Source: Parasediminibacterium sp046546515
Lineage (GTDB): Bacteria > Bacteroidota > Bacteroidia > Chitinophagales > Chitinophagaceae
Length of the DNA stretch: 64,000 nt
Reading direction: 5' to 3'
Assembly: GCF_046546515.1 (NCBI RefSeq)
Contig: NZ_JBKHKJ010000005.1
Location: 129,826-193,825, forward strand
In this document: piece after piece, positions 16,965-26,466 of the stretch
How positions within the stretch are numbered: position 1 is the stretch's first letter
Layout of the letters: each line of letters begins with the position of its first letter
Position numbers and translations under genes: made by a program
The notes under the pieces: model-generated
Told to the model about the DNA's origin: nothing
Seen by the model: only the letters and a program-made list of their open reading frames with translations
The model's database searches: none

Positions 16965-17363
16965 ATGGTAACTGATCCTATTGCAGATTTTTTAACAAGG
17001 ATTCGTAACGCTCAAATGGCTGGACACAGGATTGTGGAAATACCTGCTTCTAATTTAAAGAAGCGTATGACTGAAATTTTGTACGATCAAGGGTATATTT
17101 TGAAATACAAATTCGAAGAGGATACAAAGCAAGGCTTGATAAAGATAGCTTTGAAATACGATCCTAATACCAAACAGCCTGCTATCCGCTCTTTGGAGAG
17201 GGTGAGCCGCCCAGGTTTGCGCCAATATGCGAAGCCTACTGAAATAAAAAGGGTTATCAATGGTTTGGGTGTTGCTATCATTAGTACCTCTAAAGGTATC
17301 TTGACAGATAAGCAAGCAAAAGCTCAAAACGTAGGTGGCGAAGTGCTTTGCTATATCAGCTAA
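16965..17363 (+). CDS. rpsH: Ribosomal protein uS8
   Basis: 132 residues: TDPIADFLTRIRNAQMAGH at the start and STSKGILTDKQAKAQNVGGE at the end, the rRNA-binding signature of uS8. In many bacteria uS8 also represses the spc operon; no such site was identified. Confidence 0.98.
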   Translation: MVTDPIADFLTRIRNAQMAGHRIVEIPASNLKKRMTEILYDQGYILKYKFEEDTKQGLIKIALKYDPNTKQPAIRSLERVSRPGLRQYAKPTEIKRVINGLGVAIISTSKGILTDKQAKAQNVGGEVLCYIS

Positions 17364-17448
17364 TTGTTTATAATTTCCCTGATCATCTAAGCCCTTTTAC
17401 CGGGGCTGAAAACAGGTTAACATTTCATAATTTCTAAAAGACACTATT

Positions 17449-18003
17449 ATGTCTCGTATCGGTAAAAAACCAGTTGTTATACCAGCAGGTGTAACAATTA
17501 AAATTGGCAGCGACAATGTAGTTGCTGTTAAAGGTCCTAAAGGCGAATTAAAACAAGCTGTGGACAGGGATATTAAATTGGAAATAGTAGAGAATGAATT
17601 AATCATTTCTCGTCCAACAGATCAAATCCGCCACCGTGCCATGCACGGCTTGTACAGGGCTTTGATAAATAACTTGGTTACTGGTGTAACTGAAGGGTAT
17701 AAAAGAAACTTGGAACTAGTAGGGGTAGGTTATAAAGCTGCTCATGTTGGCAACACTTTAGATTTAGCTCTAGGTTATTCTCACAATATTATTTTTGAGA
17801 TTCCTAGTGAATTGAAACTAAATACACTTACTGAAAAAGGTAAAAACCCATTGATTAGCTTAGAAGGAATTGATAAGCAATTGATTGGGCAAGTAGCTGC
17901 TAAATTACGGAGCTTGCGTAAACCTGAACCATACAAGGGCAAGGGTGTTAAATATGCTGGTGAAGTGCTTAGGAGAAAAGCTGGTAAAGCCGCAGGTAAA
18001 TAA
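17449..18003 (+). CDS. rplF: Ribosomal protein uL6
   Basis: 184 residues, starts SRIGKKPVVIPAGVTIKI and ends with RKPEPYKGKGVKYAGEVLRR, the diagnostic C-terminal segment. Two tandem uL6 folds near the factor-binding site. Full length. Confidence 0.98.
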   Translation: MSRIGKKPVVIPAGVTIKIGSDNVVAVKGPKGELKQAVDRDIKLEIVENELIISRPTDQIRHRAMHGLYRALINNLVTGVTEGYKRNLELVGVGYKAAHVGNTLDLALGYSHNIIFEIPSELKLNTLTEKGKNPLISLEGIDKQLIGQVAAKLRSLRKPEPYKGKGVKYAGEVLRRKAGKAAGK

Positions 18004-18049
18004 TTGTAAATTATCGCCCGGCAGAATCGGGTGGTTTAAATAGAAAAAC

Positions 18050-18403
18050 ATGAAAAGTAAATTAGTTCAAAGGCAAAAGATAAGGTTTCGTATTCGTAAA
18101 AGAATTGCAGGCACTGCAACAAAACCACGTCTTTCTGTTTTCAGGAGCAATGCTGAAATATATGCACAATTAATTGATGATGAAAATGCAGTTACTTTGG
18201 CTGCTTCATCTTCAAGGGAAAAAGATATTGTTGCCCAAAAAGTACCAAAGATTGAAAAATCTAAATTTGTTGGTGCAGCAATAGCTTTGAAAGCAAAAGA
18301 ATTGGGTATCGTTACCTGTGTTTTCGACAGGGGCGGCAACCTTTACCACGGCCGTATCAAAGCAGTAGCTGATGGTGCAAGAGAAGGCGGGTTACAATTT
18401 TAA
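18050..18403 (+). CDS. rplR: Ribosomal protein uL18
   Basis: 117 residues with RKRIAGTATKPRLSVFRSNA and the end FDRGGNLYHGRIKAVADGAR; a 5S rRNA-binding protein of the central protuberance. Confidence 0.98.
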   Translation: MKSKLVQRQKIRFRIRKRIAGTATKPRLSVFRSNAEIYAQLIDDENAVTLAASSSREKDIVAQKVPKIEKSKFVGAAIALKAKELGIVTCVFDRGGNLYHGRIKAVADGAREGGLQF

Positions 18404-18433
18404 TTCCTATTACAAAAAATAATATTTAGATAG

Positions 18434-18955
18434 ATGTCTAAACCAATTGATACTAAAATAAAAGCAGGCGGCGATGTAGAGTTGAAAGACAAGGTAGTTG
18501 CCATAAACCGCGTTGTTAAAACAACCAAAGGTGGCCGTACTTTCAGCTTTTCAGCACTAGTAGTTGTAGGCAATGAAGCAGGTGTTGTAGGACAAGGCTT
18601 GGGTAAAGCAAAAGAAGTACAAGAAGCTATCATTAAAGGCATTGAAGATGCAAAAAAGAACTTGGTAAAAGTTCCTATTTCTCATGGTACAATACCACAC
18701 GAGCAATTAGCTAAAGCAGGTGCAGCCAAGGTTTTAATAAAACCAGCCGCTCATGGTGCCGGTGTTATTGCAGGTGGCAGTATGCGTGCTGTATTGGAAA
18801 GTGCTGGTATCACAGACGTTTTGGCTAAGAACTTAGGTTCTGCTAATCCACACAATGTGGTAAAAGCTACAATAAAAGCCTTATCATTGCTCCGTGAACC
18901 TATCGAAATTTCTAAAACTCGTAACTTAAAGTTGAGCAGGGTATTTAATGGTTAA
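18434..18955 (+). CDS. rpsE: Ribosomal protein uS5
   Basis: 173 residues: VVAINRVVKTTKGGRTFSFS, GLGKAKEVQEAI and AHGAGVIAGGSMRAVLESAG, the two-domain uS5 involved in translational fidelity. Ordinary length. Confidence 0.98.
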   Translation: MSKPIDTKIKAGGDVELKDKVVAINRVVKTTKGGRTFSFSALVVVGNEAGVVGQGLGKAKEVQEAIIKGIEDAKKNLVKVPISHGTIPHEQLAKAGAAKVLIKPAAHGAGVIAGGSMRAVLESAGITDVLAKNLGSANPHNVVKATIKALSLLREPIEISKTRNLKLSRVFNG

Positions 18956-19000
18956 TTATATTAGCTGCCTTACAACAGTTGATAGTACAAATTTAATTTT

Positions 19001-19180
19001 ATGATAGTTAAGATAACACAAGTAAAAAGCGGTATTGACAGGTCTTTGCGCCAAAAGAAAACGTTGGTTGCTTTAGGATTGAGAAAAATGCACGCTGTAA
19101 AAGAAGTGGAAGGCACTCCTCAAATTTTGGGAATGATTAAGAAAGTTAGTCATTTGGTTAAAGTGGAAGAGTTAGCTTAA
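19001..19180 (+). CDS. rpmD: Ribosomal protein uL30
   Basis: 59 residues: IVKITQVKSGIDRSLRQKKT then LGLRKMHAVKEVEGTPQI, the complete uL30. It lies in the expected place between rpsE and rplO. A terminator-like hairpin follows within 20 bp. Confidence 0.96.
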   Translation: MIVKITQVKSGIDRSLRQKKTLVALGLRKMHAVKEVEGTPQILGMIKKVSHLVKVEELA

Positions 19181-19197
19181 TATTTCTATATCTTTTT

Positions 19198-19244
19198 AAA
19201 TTCCAAATGCTTTCCTTTTAGGAATGTAATTTGGAATTTTTTTT
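19198..19244 (+). terminator. Intra-operon terminator-like hairpin between rpmD and rplO
   Basis: AAATTCCAAAT (19198-19208) pairs with ATTTGGAATTT (19229-19239), with an inner TTCC/GGAA extension and a T-run to 19244. It may act as a partial terminator lowering expression of rplO and secY. Confidence 0.7.
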
Positions 19245-19290
19245 AAAACAATGCGAGGGGTGATACCCCGTAAGTAAAAAATCAACAAAC

Positions 19291-19740
19291 ATGAAATTAC
19301 ACAATTTAAAACCCGCAGAAGGTTCTACACACAAAGAAAAAAGGTTAGGCCGCGGTGAAGCAAGTGGTAAAGGTGGTACTTCTACCAAAGGTAATAAAGG
19401 TAGCCAACAAAGGGCTGGTTATCAACGTAAAAATGCACATGAAGGTGGCCAGATGCCTATTCAGCGCAGGATACCTAAGCGTGGTTTCAAAAATATCAAC
19501 AGGGTAGAATACACTGTGTTCAATTTGGGTCAAATTGAAAAATTGCAAGAGAAATATGCATTCCCTGAATTTTCTATAGAAAATTTATATGCAAACGGTT
19601 TGATTTCTAAAACTGACAAGGTAAAAATACTTGGCACAGGTGAATTAAAAACTAAATTAGCATTTAAAGTAAATGCTTTAAGCGCCAAAGCCAAAGAATT
19701 AATTGAGTCTTTGGGGGGTAGTGTTGAAATAGTAAAATAA
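19291..19740 (+). CDS. rplO: Ribosomal protein uL15
   Basis: 149 residues: MKLHNLKPAEGSTHKEKRLG, then the glycine-rich GRGEASGKGGTSTKGNKGSQ and GFKNINRVEY. A late-assembly 50S protein. It is flanked by terminator-like hairpins on both sides. Confidence 0.98.
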   Translation: MKLHNLKPAEGSTHKEKRLGRGEASGKGGTSTKGNKGSQQRAGYQRKNAHEGGQMPIQRRIPKRGFKNINRVEYTVFNLGQIEKLQEKYAFPEFSIENLYANGLISKTDKVKILGTGELKTKLAFKVNALSAKAKELIESLGGSVEIVK

Positions 19741-19757
19741 TTTTGCTTACTTTGCCC

Positions 19758-19786
19758 AACGCATCACAAAAAGATGCGTTTTTTTT
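19758..19786 (+). terminator. Rho-independent terminator between rplO and secY
   Basis: Perfect 8-bp stem AACGCATC/GATGCGTT with loop ACAAAAA and a run of eight T. Confidence 0.85.
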
Positions 19787-19822
19787 GGTTTTAGGCTTTT
19801 AAATTAATTCAAGTTAACTCAA

Positions 19823-21172
19823 GTGAAAAAATTCATTGACACCTTAAAGAATATCTGGGCTATTGAAGAGCTGCGGACTAAAATAATAGTTACACTTGCC
19901 TTTGTATTGACTTATAGACTCGGTACTCAAATTACATTGCCAGGTATCAATCCAAATTTATTAGAGGCTGCCAAAGCTGGCAGTTCTAAAAATGGGTTGC
20001 TAGGCTTGTTCGATACCTTTGCTGGTGGGGCATTTTCACAAGCATCTATACTTGCATTGGGCATTATGCCATACATATCGGCTTCTATCTTTATGCAGTT
20101 GATGACGATATTAATCCCTCAATTGCAGAAAGTACAAAAAGAAGGAGAAAGTGGGCGTAAAAAAATTAATCAATGGACTCGTTACCTTACTATAGTGGTA
20201 ACCATGTTCCAAGCTGGTGCTTATGTGGCTTACTTAAAAAGCCCTGGCTATGCCGAAGCATTGATACCTGCTTACCAGCCTTTCTTTGCTTTTTCTACCA
20301 TTGTTACGTTAACAGCAGGTACCTTGTTTGTAATGTGGCTAGGCGAAAAAATACAAGACAAAGGCTTGGGCAATGGTACTTCCATTATTATCATGGTGGG
20401 TATCTTGGCTCGTTTGCCACAATCACTCATCCAAGAATTTACAGCTAAGTTTGAAAAATCTGGTGGTGGGTTGTTGATATTCCTTATTGAGTTAATATTC
20501 TTGATATTAATTATTGTTGGGTTGATAATCTTGGTGCAAGGCGTTCGCAAAATACCTGTAAACTACGCCAAGCAAATAATTGGCAACAGGCAGTTTGGTG
20601 GGGCAAGGCAATTTTTGCCTGTAAAGGTTAATAGTGCTGGTGTTATGCCAATTATTTTTGCACAAGCTATAATGTTCCTACCTACATTGGTTTCATTTAC
20701 CAATTTAGATTCTGCAAAAGGGTTTGTAAGGATATTTAGCGACCATAGCAATGCTTGGTACATGGTTATTTATTCAGTAATGGTAGTTGGGTTTACCTTC
20801 TTATACACGGCATTGATATTTAACCCTAAGCAAATAGCAGAGGACTTAAAACGCAACAATGGTTTTGTACCGGGTGTAAAGCCTGGCCAGCCTACTGCAG
20901 ATTATATTGGTGCTATCATGGATAAAATTACCTTGCCGGGTGCTATTTTCTTGGCTGTGGTAGGTATTATGCCAGGGTTTGCCCAAAGGTTAGGTGTTAC
21001 ACAGTCGTTCAGCACTTTTTTTGGTGGTACAAGTTTGTTGATTATGGTGGGTGTTGTGTTAGACACATTGCAACAAATTGAAACCTACTTGCTAATGCGC
21101 CAGTACGATGGTTTAATGACCAGCGGCCGAGTACAAGGCAGGCAAACAGTTAGTACCACTACGTCTATTTAA
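19823..21172 (+). CDS. secY: Protein translocase channel subunit SecY
   Basis: 449 residues from GTG 19823. It shows ten hydrophobic segments, the plug region GITLPGINPN-like (QITLPGINPNLLEAA, about 37-51), GLGNGTSIIIMVGI (about 185-198) and the cytoplasmic loop NNGFVPGVKPGQPT. SecY forms the inner-membrane channel for Sec export. A terminator precedes it, so it may have its own promoter within the 50-bp spacer. Confidence 0.98.
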   Translation: MKKFIDTLKNIWAIEELRTKIIVTLAFVLTYRLGTQITLPGINPNLLEAAKAGSSKNGLLGLFDTFAGGAFSQASILALGIMPYISASIFMQLMTILIPQLQKVQKEGESGRKKINQWTRYLTIVVTMFQAGAYVAYLKSPGYAEALIPAYQPFFAFSTIVTLTAGTLFVMWLGEKIQDKGLGNGTSIIIMVGILARLPQSLIQEFTAKFEKSGGGLLIFLIELIFLILIIVGLIILVQGVRKIPVNYAKQIIGNRQFGGARQFLPVKVNSAGVMPIIFAQAIMFLPTLVSFTNLDSAKGFVRIFSDHSNAWYMVIYSVMVVGFTFLYTALIFNPKQIAEDLKRNNGFVPGVKPGQPTADYIGAIMDKITLPGAIFLAVVGIMPGFAQRLGVTQSFSTFFGGTSLLIMVGVVLDTLQQIETYLLMRQYDGLMTSGRVQGRQTVSTTTSI

Positions 21173-21201
21173 AAATTACTTCAAATTTATTTTAATAAAT
21201 G

Positions 21202-21237
21202 AAACCTGTTGGTATAGCTAACAGGTTTTGTTTTTTA
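21202..21237 (+). terminator. Rho-independent terminator after secY
   Basis: Stem AAACCTGTT/AACAGGTTT (9 bp) with loop GGTATAGCT, then TGTTTTTT. Confidence 0.8.
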
Positions 21238-21280
21238 ATACTATGCTAGGCAAGGTTTAACCTATAAAATATTGAATAAG

Positions 21281-22111
21281 ATGAGCCACACGAAAAACTT
21301 GGTTTACTATAAGACAGACCACGAGATTGGGTTGATGAGAGAAGCTGCTACCTTGGTAAGCAAGACTTTGACAGAAGTAGCAAAAGTGCTGAAACCGGGC
21401 ATGACCACTATGGAAATTGACACGCTTTGTGCCACATTTGTAAAAGACAACAAGGCTACGCTTTCTTTTTATAAATACAGGGGCTACCCACACAATATTT
21501 GTGCAAGCGTAAATGACGTAGTAGTACATGGCTTTCCTAACAGCAAGCCATTGAAGGAAGGTGATGTAGTAAGTATAGATTTAGGTGTTATTTTGAACGG
21601 TTGGCATGGCGACCATGCCTATACGTTTGTGATAGGGGAGGTAAGCGATGCGGTTAGTCAATTGATCAGGGTAACCAAGGAAAGTTTGTACAAAGGGATA
21701 GAAAAGGCAATTGTAAACAACCGGATAGGCGATATTGCTTATGCCATACAAGAACACACCGAGGGCAAGCACCGATATGGCGTGGTGAGGGAACTGGTTG
21801 GGCATGGCTTGGGGAAACACCTGCACGAAGACCCAAATATGCCCAATTTTGGCAAGCGGGGCAATGGCATGAAACTGAAAGAAAATTTAGTGCTTGCCAT
21901 TGAGCCAATGATAAACATGGGGAAGAAGGAAGTATATACCGATAATGATGGCTGGACAGTAAGGACAAGGGATGGCAAACCGTCTGTTCATTTTGAGCAT
22001 GACGTGTGCGTTAAGAAGGGCAAGGCTTTGATATTGTCTGAATATAGCATTATAGAAGCTGCTGAGCTTGCCAACCCTAACCTTACCGCCTCCCCCGCAA
22101 TAGCTTTTTAG
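21281..22111 (+). CDS. map: Methionine aminopeptidase, type I
   Basis: 276 residues from ATG 21281; an upstream TTG at 21272 would add MNK. The metal ligands are visible in DVVSIDLGVILNGWHGDHAY (the two Asp), GHGLGKHLHEDP (His), AIEPMI (Glu) and VHFEHDV (Glu). It removes the initiator Met from nascent proteins. map follows secY as usual in Bacteroidota, but the expected infA-rpmJ-rpsM-rpsK-rpsD-rpoA-rplQ genes do not follow. Confidence 0.96.
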   Translation: MSHTKNLVYYKTDHEIGLMREAATLVSKTLTEVAKVLKPGMTTMEIDTLCATFVKDNKATLSFYKYRGYPHNICASVNDVVVHGFPNSKPLKEGDVVSIDLGVILNGWHGDHAYTFVIGEVSDAVSQLIRVTKESLYKGIEKAIVNNRIGDIAYAIQEHTEGKHRYGVVRELVGHGLGKHLHEDPNMPNFGKRGNGMKLKENLVLAIEPMINMGKKEVYTDNDGWTVRTRDGKPSVHFEHDVCVKKGKALILSEYSIIEAAELANPNLTASPAIAF

Positions 22112-22120
22112 GATTTGAAT

Positions 22121-22221
22121 GGGTGCATAAAAGTTTTTGCAGTATTCAAAACCTTTAAAGAGTTTTGAATATTTTGAAGTTTAGCCGCTTTATCACCTAG
22201 GTAAAAAACATTTATACACCC
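22121..22221. repeat. 101-bp MITE-like repeat sharing ends with the 56.2-kb element
   Basis: It starts gggtgcataaaagtttttgc and ends gtaaaaaacatttatacaccc, imperfect terminal inverted repeats of about 20 bp. Inside is the hairpin ATTCAAAAC/GTTTTGAAT. No target duplication was found. The rest of the gap to 22404 holds only a CCCCT/AGGGG hairpin near 22321-22342. Confidence 0.65.
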
Positions 22222-22404
22222 GTAAGAACACCATATAAATTTATTGTGGCATGACTCCTGGACTAAAAGTGTCCCTAAAATTTGAATAGCTTATATATGT
22301 GTATAGGTATGCAGTAACTTACCCCTTTAAATTAGGGGTATTGCATATATATCAATGGTTGTTTCAGATTGTTTTAGTATGTTTATTTCTTTTAGAAAAT
22401 ACTT

Positions 22405-25400
22405 ATGCTAAACTTTTTTTATAGTATTTCTTTTAAACGCATAGTAAAGGGCTTTTTCCTGCTTATTCTTTTTTTTCACTATATAAACAGTTCTTCTGCC
22501 CAATGCACACCGCCAAACCTTGATTTTAGTTTCAAGCAGGATAACTGCAACCCGCTCCTTATTCAGTTTACCAACATTTCTTATCCCTTCGCCGCCAATT
22601 CTTATTCATGGGATTTTGGCGATGGAACTTTTAGTACAATTGATAACCCTAGCAAGCTCTATACTTCCTATAGCAATTACACCATCACATTACGCAATAC
22701 CAATGGCTGTATCACATCTATAAAAAAAACAATACCTGTACAGATTAATACGGAAAATCTGATTATTAATATTAATAAGAAGGACACAACCATTTGCATA
22801 AATGACAGCGTATTATTAAAGGCTGTTTCTTTGACTAATTATTGCTGGACACCTTCCGCGGGGTTGTCAAATACAACTACTGGCAATGTGATTGCAAAAC
22901 CACTTGTTACCACTACTTATTATTTGAATTCGCAGATAATAGATACCAATTTAATTAAGAATGCTGATTTTGAAATGGGTCATACATTGTTTCACTCTGA
23001 TTATTCTTACAGCGATACTGCTAATGGCGGTTTTCCCGAAGGAGCTTATACTGTAAACACAAGTGCATATGTAAATAATTGGCATCTCTTCATCTCTAAT
23101 TGTTCAGACCATACCACTGGCAAAGGGAAACAGATGATTGTAAATGGCGCGCGCTTTCCAAAAACTGTTGTTTGGAGGCAGGATAGCCTTCCTGTTTTGC
23201 CTTATACCAATTATGTTTTTTCGTTGTGGGTTCAGTCTTTATATAAAGATGTACCAGCCCGGTTGCAATTTTCTATTAATGGTAAAACGGTAGGCGACAC
23301 TTTCCATGCAAGCCTAGACACTTGCATTTGGCAGCAGTTTTTTACTACTTGGAACTCGGGAGATAGTACAATGGCATCTATTTCTATCATCAACCAAAAT
23401 ACAGATACTACGGGCAATGACTTTGCCCTTGACGACCTTTCTTTCCACTCAGTTATTTTAAAGCGAGATTCTGTAACAATCACTGTGGTTGCCCCTCCAA
23501 CGCCTTCTGCCACAAAGAATCCATCGCTATGCGTAGGATATACGCTGCAACTAATTGCTGCACCTGCATTGTCGTACAATTGGAGTACAGGTACAACGAA
23601 TGATACCGCCATTGTTAGCCCAGCTACAAGCATTGATTATACTGTGCAACGCTTTAGTATGCCTGGATGCTTTTCTACCGATACTTTTAGGGTAACAGTG
23701 AACAAGAACCCTGTTGTGAAAATTACCAATACGATTACAAAGTTTTGCGAAGCAGATAGTTTTCAGCTAAACGCTACTGGTACAAATACCTACAACTGGA
23801 ATGCTAATAGTTATTTATCCGATACCACCATTGCTAACCCTATTGCAAAGCCATTGCAGGATACCGTTTTTATAGTAAAAGGCTTTGATGGTCATTGTTT
23901 TGCATTAGACACATTCAAAGTAACCATAAATCCGCTTCCCACACTTTCAGTTACAAAAAATTCAAGCCTTTGCATAGGTGATAGCATCCAATTGTTAGCC
24001 ACTAGCAATGCAGATAACTATAGTTGGTCTCCGTTTTTAACTTTGTCTGCATCAAATATCTTCAATCCTTTTGCAAAACCAACCGATAGCACTACTTATG
24101 TTGTAACTGTTACGGATAGCAAGTGCAGTAGAAAGGATTCTGTAACTATTTTGGTTAATATCCCACCTGTTGCTTCTGCTACAACGAATACGTCGGTTTG
24201 TTCAGGTAAGCCTGTACAATTAATAGCTGCAACCGCAAATAGTTATAGTTGGATTACGGGTATCACCACAAAAGCGGATACTGTTTCCCCTTTAGTTAAT
24301 ACCACTTATACCGTGAAGCGGTATAGTGATAAAGGCTGTTTTTCTACCGATACTTTCCGTGTGGCAACCGTGAGCAACCCTCCTGTGAAGATACTAAACA
24401 AACCTGGTGCTATTTGCAAAGCAGATAGCTTTAAACTGCAGGCTACAGGTGCATCAACCTATAAGTGGAATGCCACAAGCTATTTGTCCGACACCACAAT
24501 AGCCACCCCTATTGCAAAGCCATTGGCAGACACTTCTTTTATAGTAACTGGCTTTGATGGCTATGGTTGCTTTGCTTCCGACACGGTGAATCTGGTGGTA
24601 AATAATCCTCCCAGCCTGGTGCTTACCAAAGACACAGGGGTTTGTATTAAAGATAGTATCCAATTATCAGGTATAACTACTCCAAGTACAAATACTTATA
24701 GTTGGCAAGCGGATTTATCTTTATCGTCGCTTACTATTTCCAACCCTTTTGCAATGCCTACTGATAACAGAACCTATTACCTCACCGTAACCGATATTAA
24801 CAACGGCTGTACAACAAAAGATTCCGTAAAGGTAAACGCTTGGCCATTGCCTACCGTAATGGCAAGGTCAGACACTAGTATTTGCTTGCAAACTACGCTT
24901 GTTTTAAACACAATTTCCAGCAATGCCAGCCGTTTTGTATGGCAGCCATCAATAGGCCTTTCCGCTGACACTGCCCAAAGCCCAATAGATACTGCCTTGT
25001 CTGTGTCGAAGGTTAAATACACGGTTACAGCATATACCAACAAAGGGTGTAAGGCTACGGATAATGTGTCTATAACGGGTCTTAGCCTGCCTAATATCAC
25101 TATACCGAAAGATACTTTGATGGTTTGCGTAGGCAAGCCAATTAAGTTGCAAGCAAATGTAAACAATTCGAAAGGCTTTATTTGGTCCCCTTCCAAAGGG
25201 TTAAGCGACTCTAGTGCTTTAAACCCCGATGCTTCTCCAGCGGTATCTACCAACTACCATTTGCAAGTTACAGGCAGCAACAATTGCGTAGCTACAGATT
25301 CGGAATATGTAAAAGTGAAAGCTTTGCCTGTTTTTTCCATTACACCCAACACAGGCATTTGCAAAGACAGCCTTATTGTTATCACGGCATCTGGCGGCAA

Positions 25401-26082
25401 TAAATACAAATGGCAATCCTTGGCCAATTACCCCGATTCTTCCAGCAATACCTTTAAGCCACTCGTTACAACTATTTATAAAGTAACCGCAACGGATACC
25501 ATTTGCGCGGTTAGCAGCCCATTGTCGTCCACTGTTACAGTGTACAACCCACCCTCGCTTACCATTACAAAATCGAACGATATAGACTGCATTGTAACCA
25601 GTGCAAAGCTAAATGCAAGCGGGGCAGACCATTATATTTGGGCACCTGCAGATTCGCTGCTGAATAAAAACGCCACCACGGCAAGCCCAATAGCCATACC
25701 GAGCCAAACAACTAGATACACGGTAAAAGGATACTCGAGCCAAGGCTGCGAGACTGATAGTTTTGTTGTGGTAAATGTAACAAAAAATGGTGCAGACGGA
25801 AGTTATTTGGTGCCTTCGGCTTTTACCCCTGCTGGTAATACGGTAAACAATTGCTTTGGCATAAGCAGGTGGGGGAGTACTTGGAGCAATATTACCAACA
25901 TACAGATGAATATATACAACCGCTTTGGGCAGAAATTATATTCCACCAACAACATAAACGATTGCTGGGACGGCAGGGTAAATGGCGTGCTGCAAGCCTC
26001 TGGGGCTTTTATATATGAAATAAAAGCAGTTACGTTTTGTGGCGTGCTTTATAAGAAAAGCACTTTTGTTTTGATAAGATAA
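22405..26082 (+). CDS. Giant secreted PKD/Ig-like repeat protein with T9SS type B (CHU_C) C-terminal domain
   Basis: 1225 residues. A signal peptide (residues 1-33, FFLLILFFHYINSSSAQ) is followed by a PKD domain (about 34-115, SWDFGDGTFS), a jellyroll/CBM-like domain starting NLIKNADFEMG (about 185-345), and ten or eleven Ig-like modules of ~75-80 residues, each with a Cys-containing opening (SLCIGDSIQLLAT type) and a closing TTTYVVTVTD type. The C-terminus (about 1130-1225: VPSAFTPAGN, YNRFGQKLY, CWDGRVNG, ASGAFIYEI) is the gliding-motility-associated type B sorting domain, so export by the type IX system and cell-surface attachment are expected. Related to SprB-like adhesins. Modules 1-3 and 4-6 look like a duplicated three-module block. 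Confidence 0.9.
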   Translation: MLNFFYSISFKRIVKGFFLLILFFHYINSSSAQCTPPNLDFSFKQDNCNPLLIQFTNISYPFAANSYSWDFGDGTFSTIDNPSKLYTSYSNYTITLRNTNGCITSIKKTIPVQINTENLIININKKDTTICINDSVLLKAVSLTNYCWTPSAGLSNTTTGNVIAKPLVTTTYYLNSQIIDTNLIKNADFEMGHTLFHSDYSYSDTANGGFPEGAYTVNTSAYVNNWHLFISNCSDHTTGKGKQMIVNGARFPKTVVWRQDSLPVLPYTNYVFSLWVQSLYKDVPARLQFSINGKTVGDTFHASLDTCIWQQFFTTWNSGDSTMASISIINQNTDTTGNDFALDDLSFHSVILKRDSVTITVVAPPTPSATKNPSLCVGYTLQLIAAPALSYNWSTGTTNDTAIVSPATSIDYTVQRFSMPGCFSTDTFRVTVNKNPVVKITNTITKFCEADSFQLNATGTNTYNWNANSYLSDTTIANPIAKPLQDTVFIVKGFDGHCFALDTFKVTINPLPTLSVTKNSSLCIGDSIQLLATSNADNYSWSPFLTLSASNIFNPFAKPTDSTTYVVTVTDSKCSRKDSVTILVNIPPVASATTNTSVCSGKPVQLIAATANSYSWITGITTKADTVSPLVNTTYTVKRYSDKGCFSTDTFRVATVSNPPVKILNKPGAICKADSFKLQATGASTYKWNATSYLSDTTIATPIAKPLADTSFIVTGFDGYGCFASDTVNLVVNNPPSLVLTKDTGVCIKDSIQLSGITTPSTNTYSWQADLSLSSLTISNPFAMPTDNRTYYLTVTDINNGCTTKDSVKVNAWPLPTVMARSDTSICLQTTLVLNTISSNASRFVWQPSIGLSADTAQSPIDTALSVSKVKYTVTAYTNKGCKATDNVSITGLSLPNITIPKDTLMVCVGKPIKLQANVNNSKGFIWSPSKGLSDSSALNPDASPAVSTNYHLQVTGSNNCVATDSEYVKVKALPVFSITPNTGICKDSLIVITASGGNKYKWQSLANYPDSSSNTFKPLVTTIYKVTATDTICAVSSPLSSTVTVYNPPSLTITKSNDIDCIVTSAKLNASGADHYIWAPADSLLNKNATTASPIAIPSQTTRYTVKGYSSQGCETDSFVVVNVTKNGADGSYLVPSAFTPAGNTVNNCFGISRWGSTWSNITNIQMNIYNRFGQKLYSTNNINDCWDGRVNGVLQASGAFIYEIKAVTFCGVLYKKSTFVLIR

Positions 26083-26094
26083 GTAACTTTTTTT

Positions 26095-26313
26095 GCCACA
26101 AAGTCACAAAGGCTCAAAGAAGCACTAAGTAACGCTTTTAAAATAACTTTCCCCATTTCCGAATAAGGACATGTTCATTTTATCAGCCTATTTGCACTGT
26201 TCTTTGTGTTTTTCTTTGCCCCCTTTAGGGGGTTGGGGGCAAGTGAAACGTTTTAACTTAAATAGGGTTCTCTTTGTGTTTCTTTGTGCAAAATCTTTGT
26301 GTTCTTTGTGGTT
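26095..26313. repeat. Inverted-repeat element of the GCCACGAAGGCAC family
   Basis: Left arm GCCACAAAGTCACAAAGGCTC (shown to 20 bases as GCCACAAAGTCACAAAGGCT) and right arm CTTTGTGTTCTTTGTGGTT bracket ~170 bp that include CCCCCTTTAGGGGGTTGGGG. First part of the 896-bp gene-free stretch 26083-26978. Confidence 0.55.
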
Positions 26314-26466
26314 AAATATTCCTTTTAAAATTAACCTAAATGGGGAAAGTTATTTCGGAAACGTTACTAAGAAAAGAATAAAGAATTAGCCGTAAAAATA
26401 GGGTGTATTTTAAATCTTTGCTTTTTTATTGTTTACTACTTGAAAGATGTAAAAATAGGTGATGTT

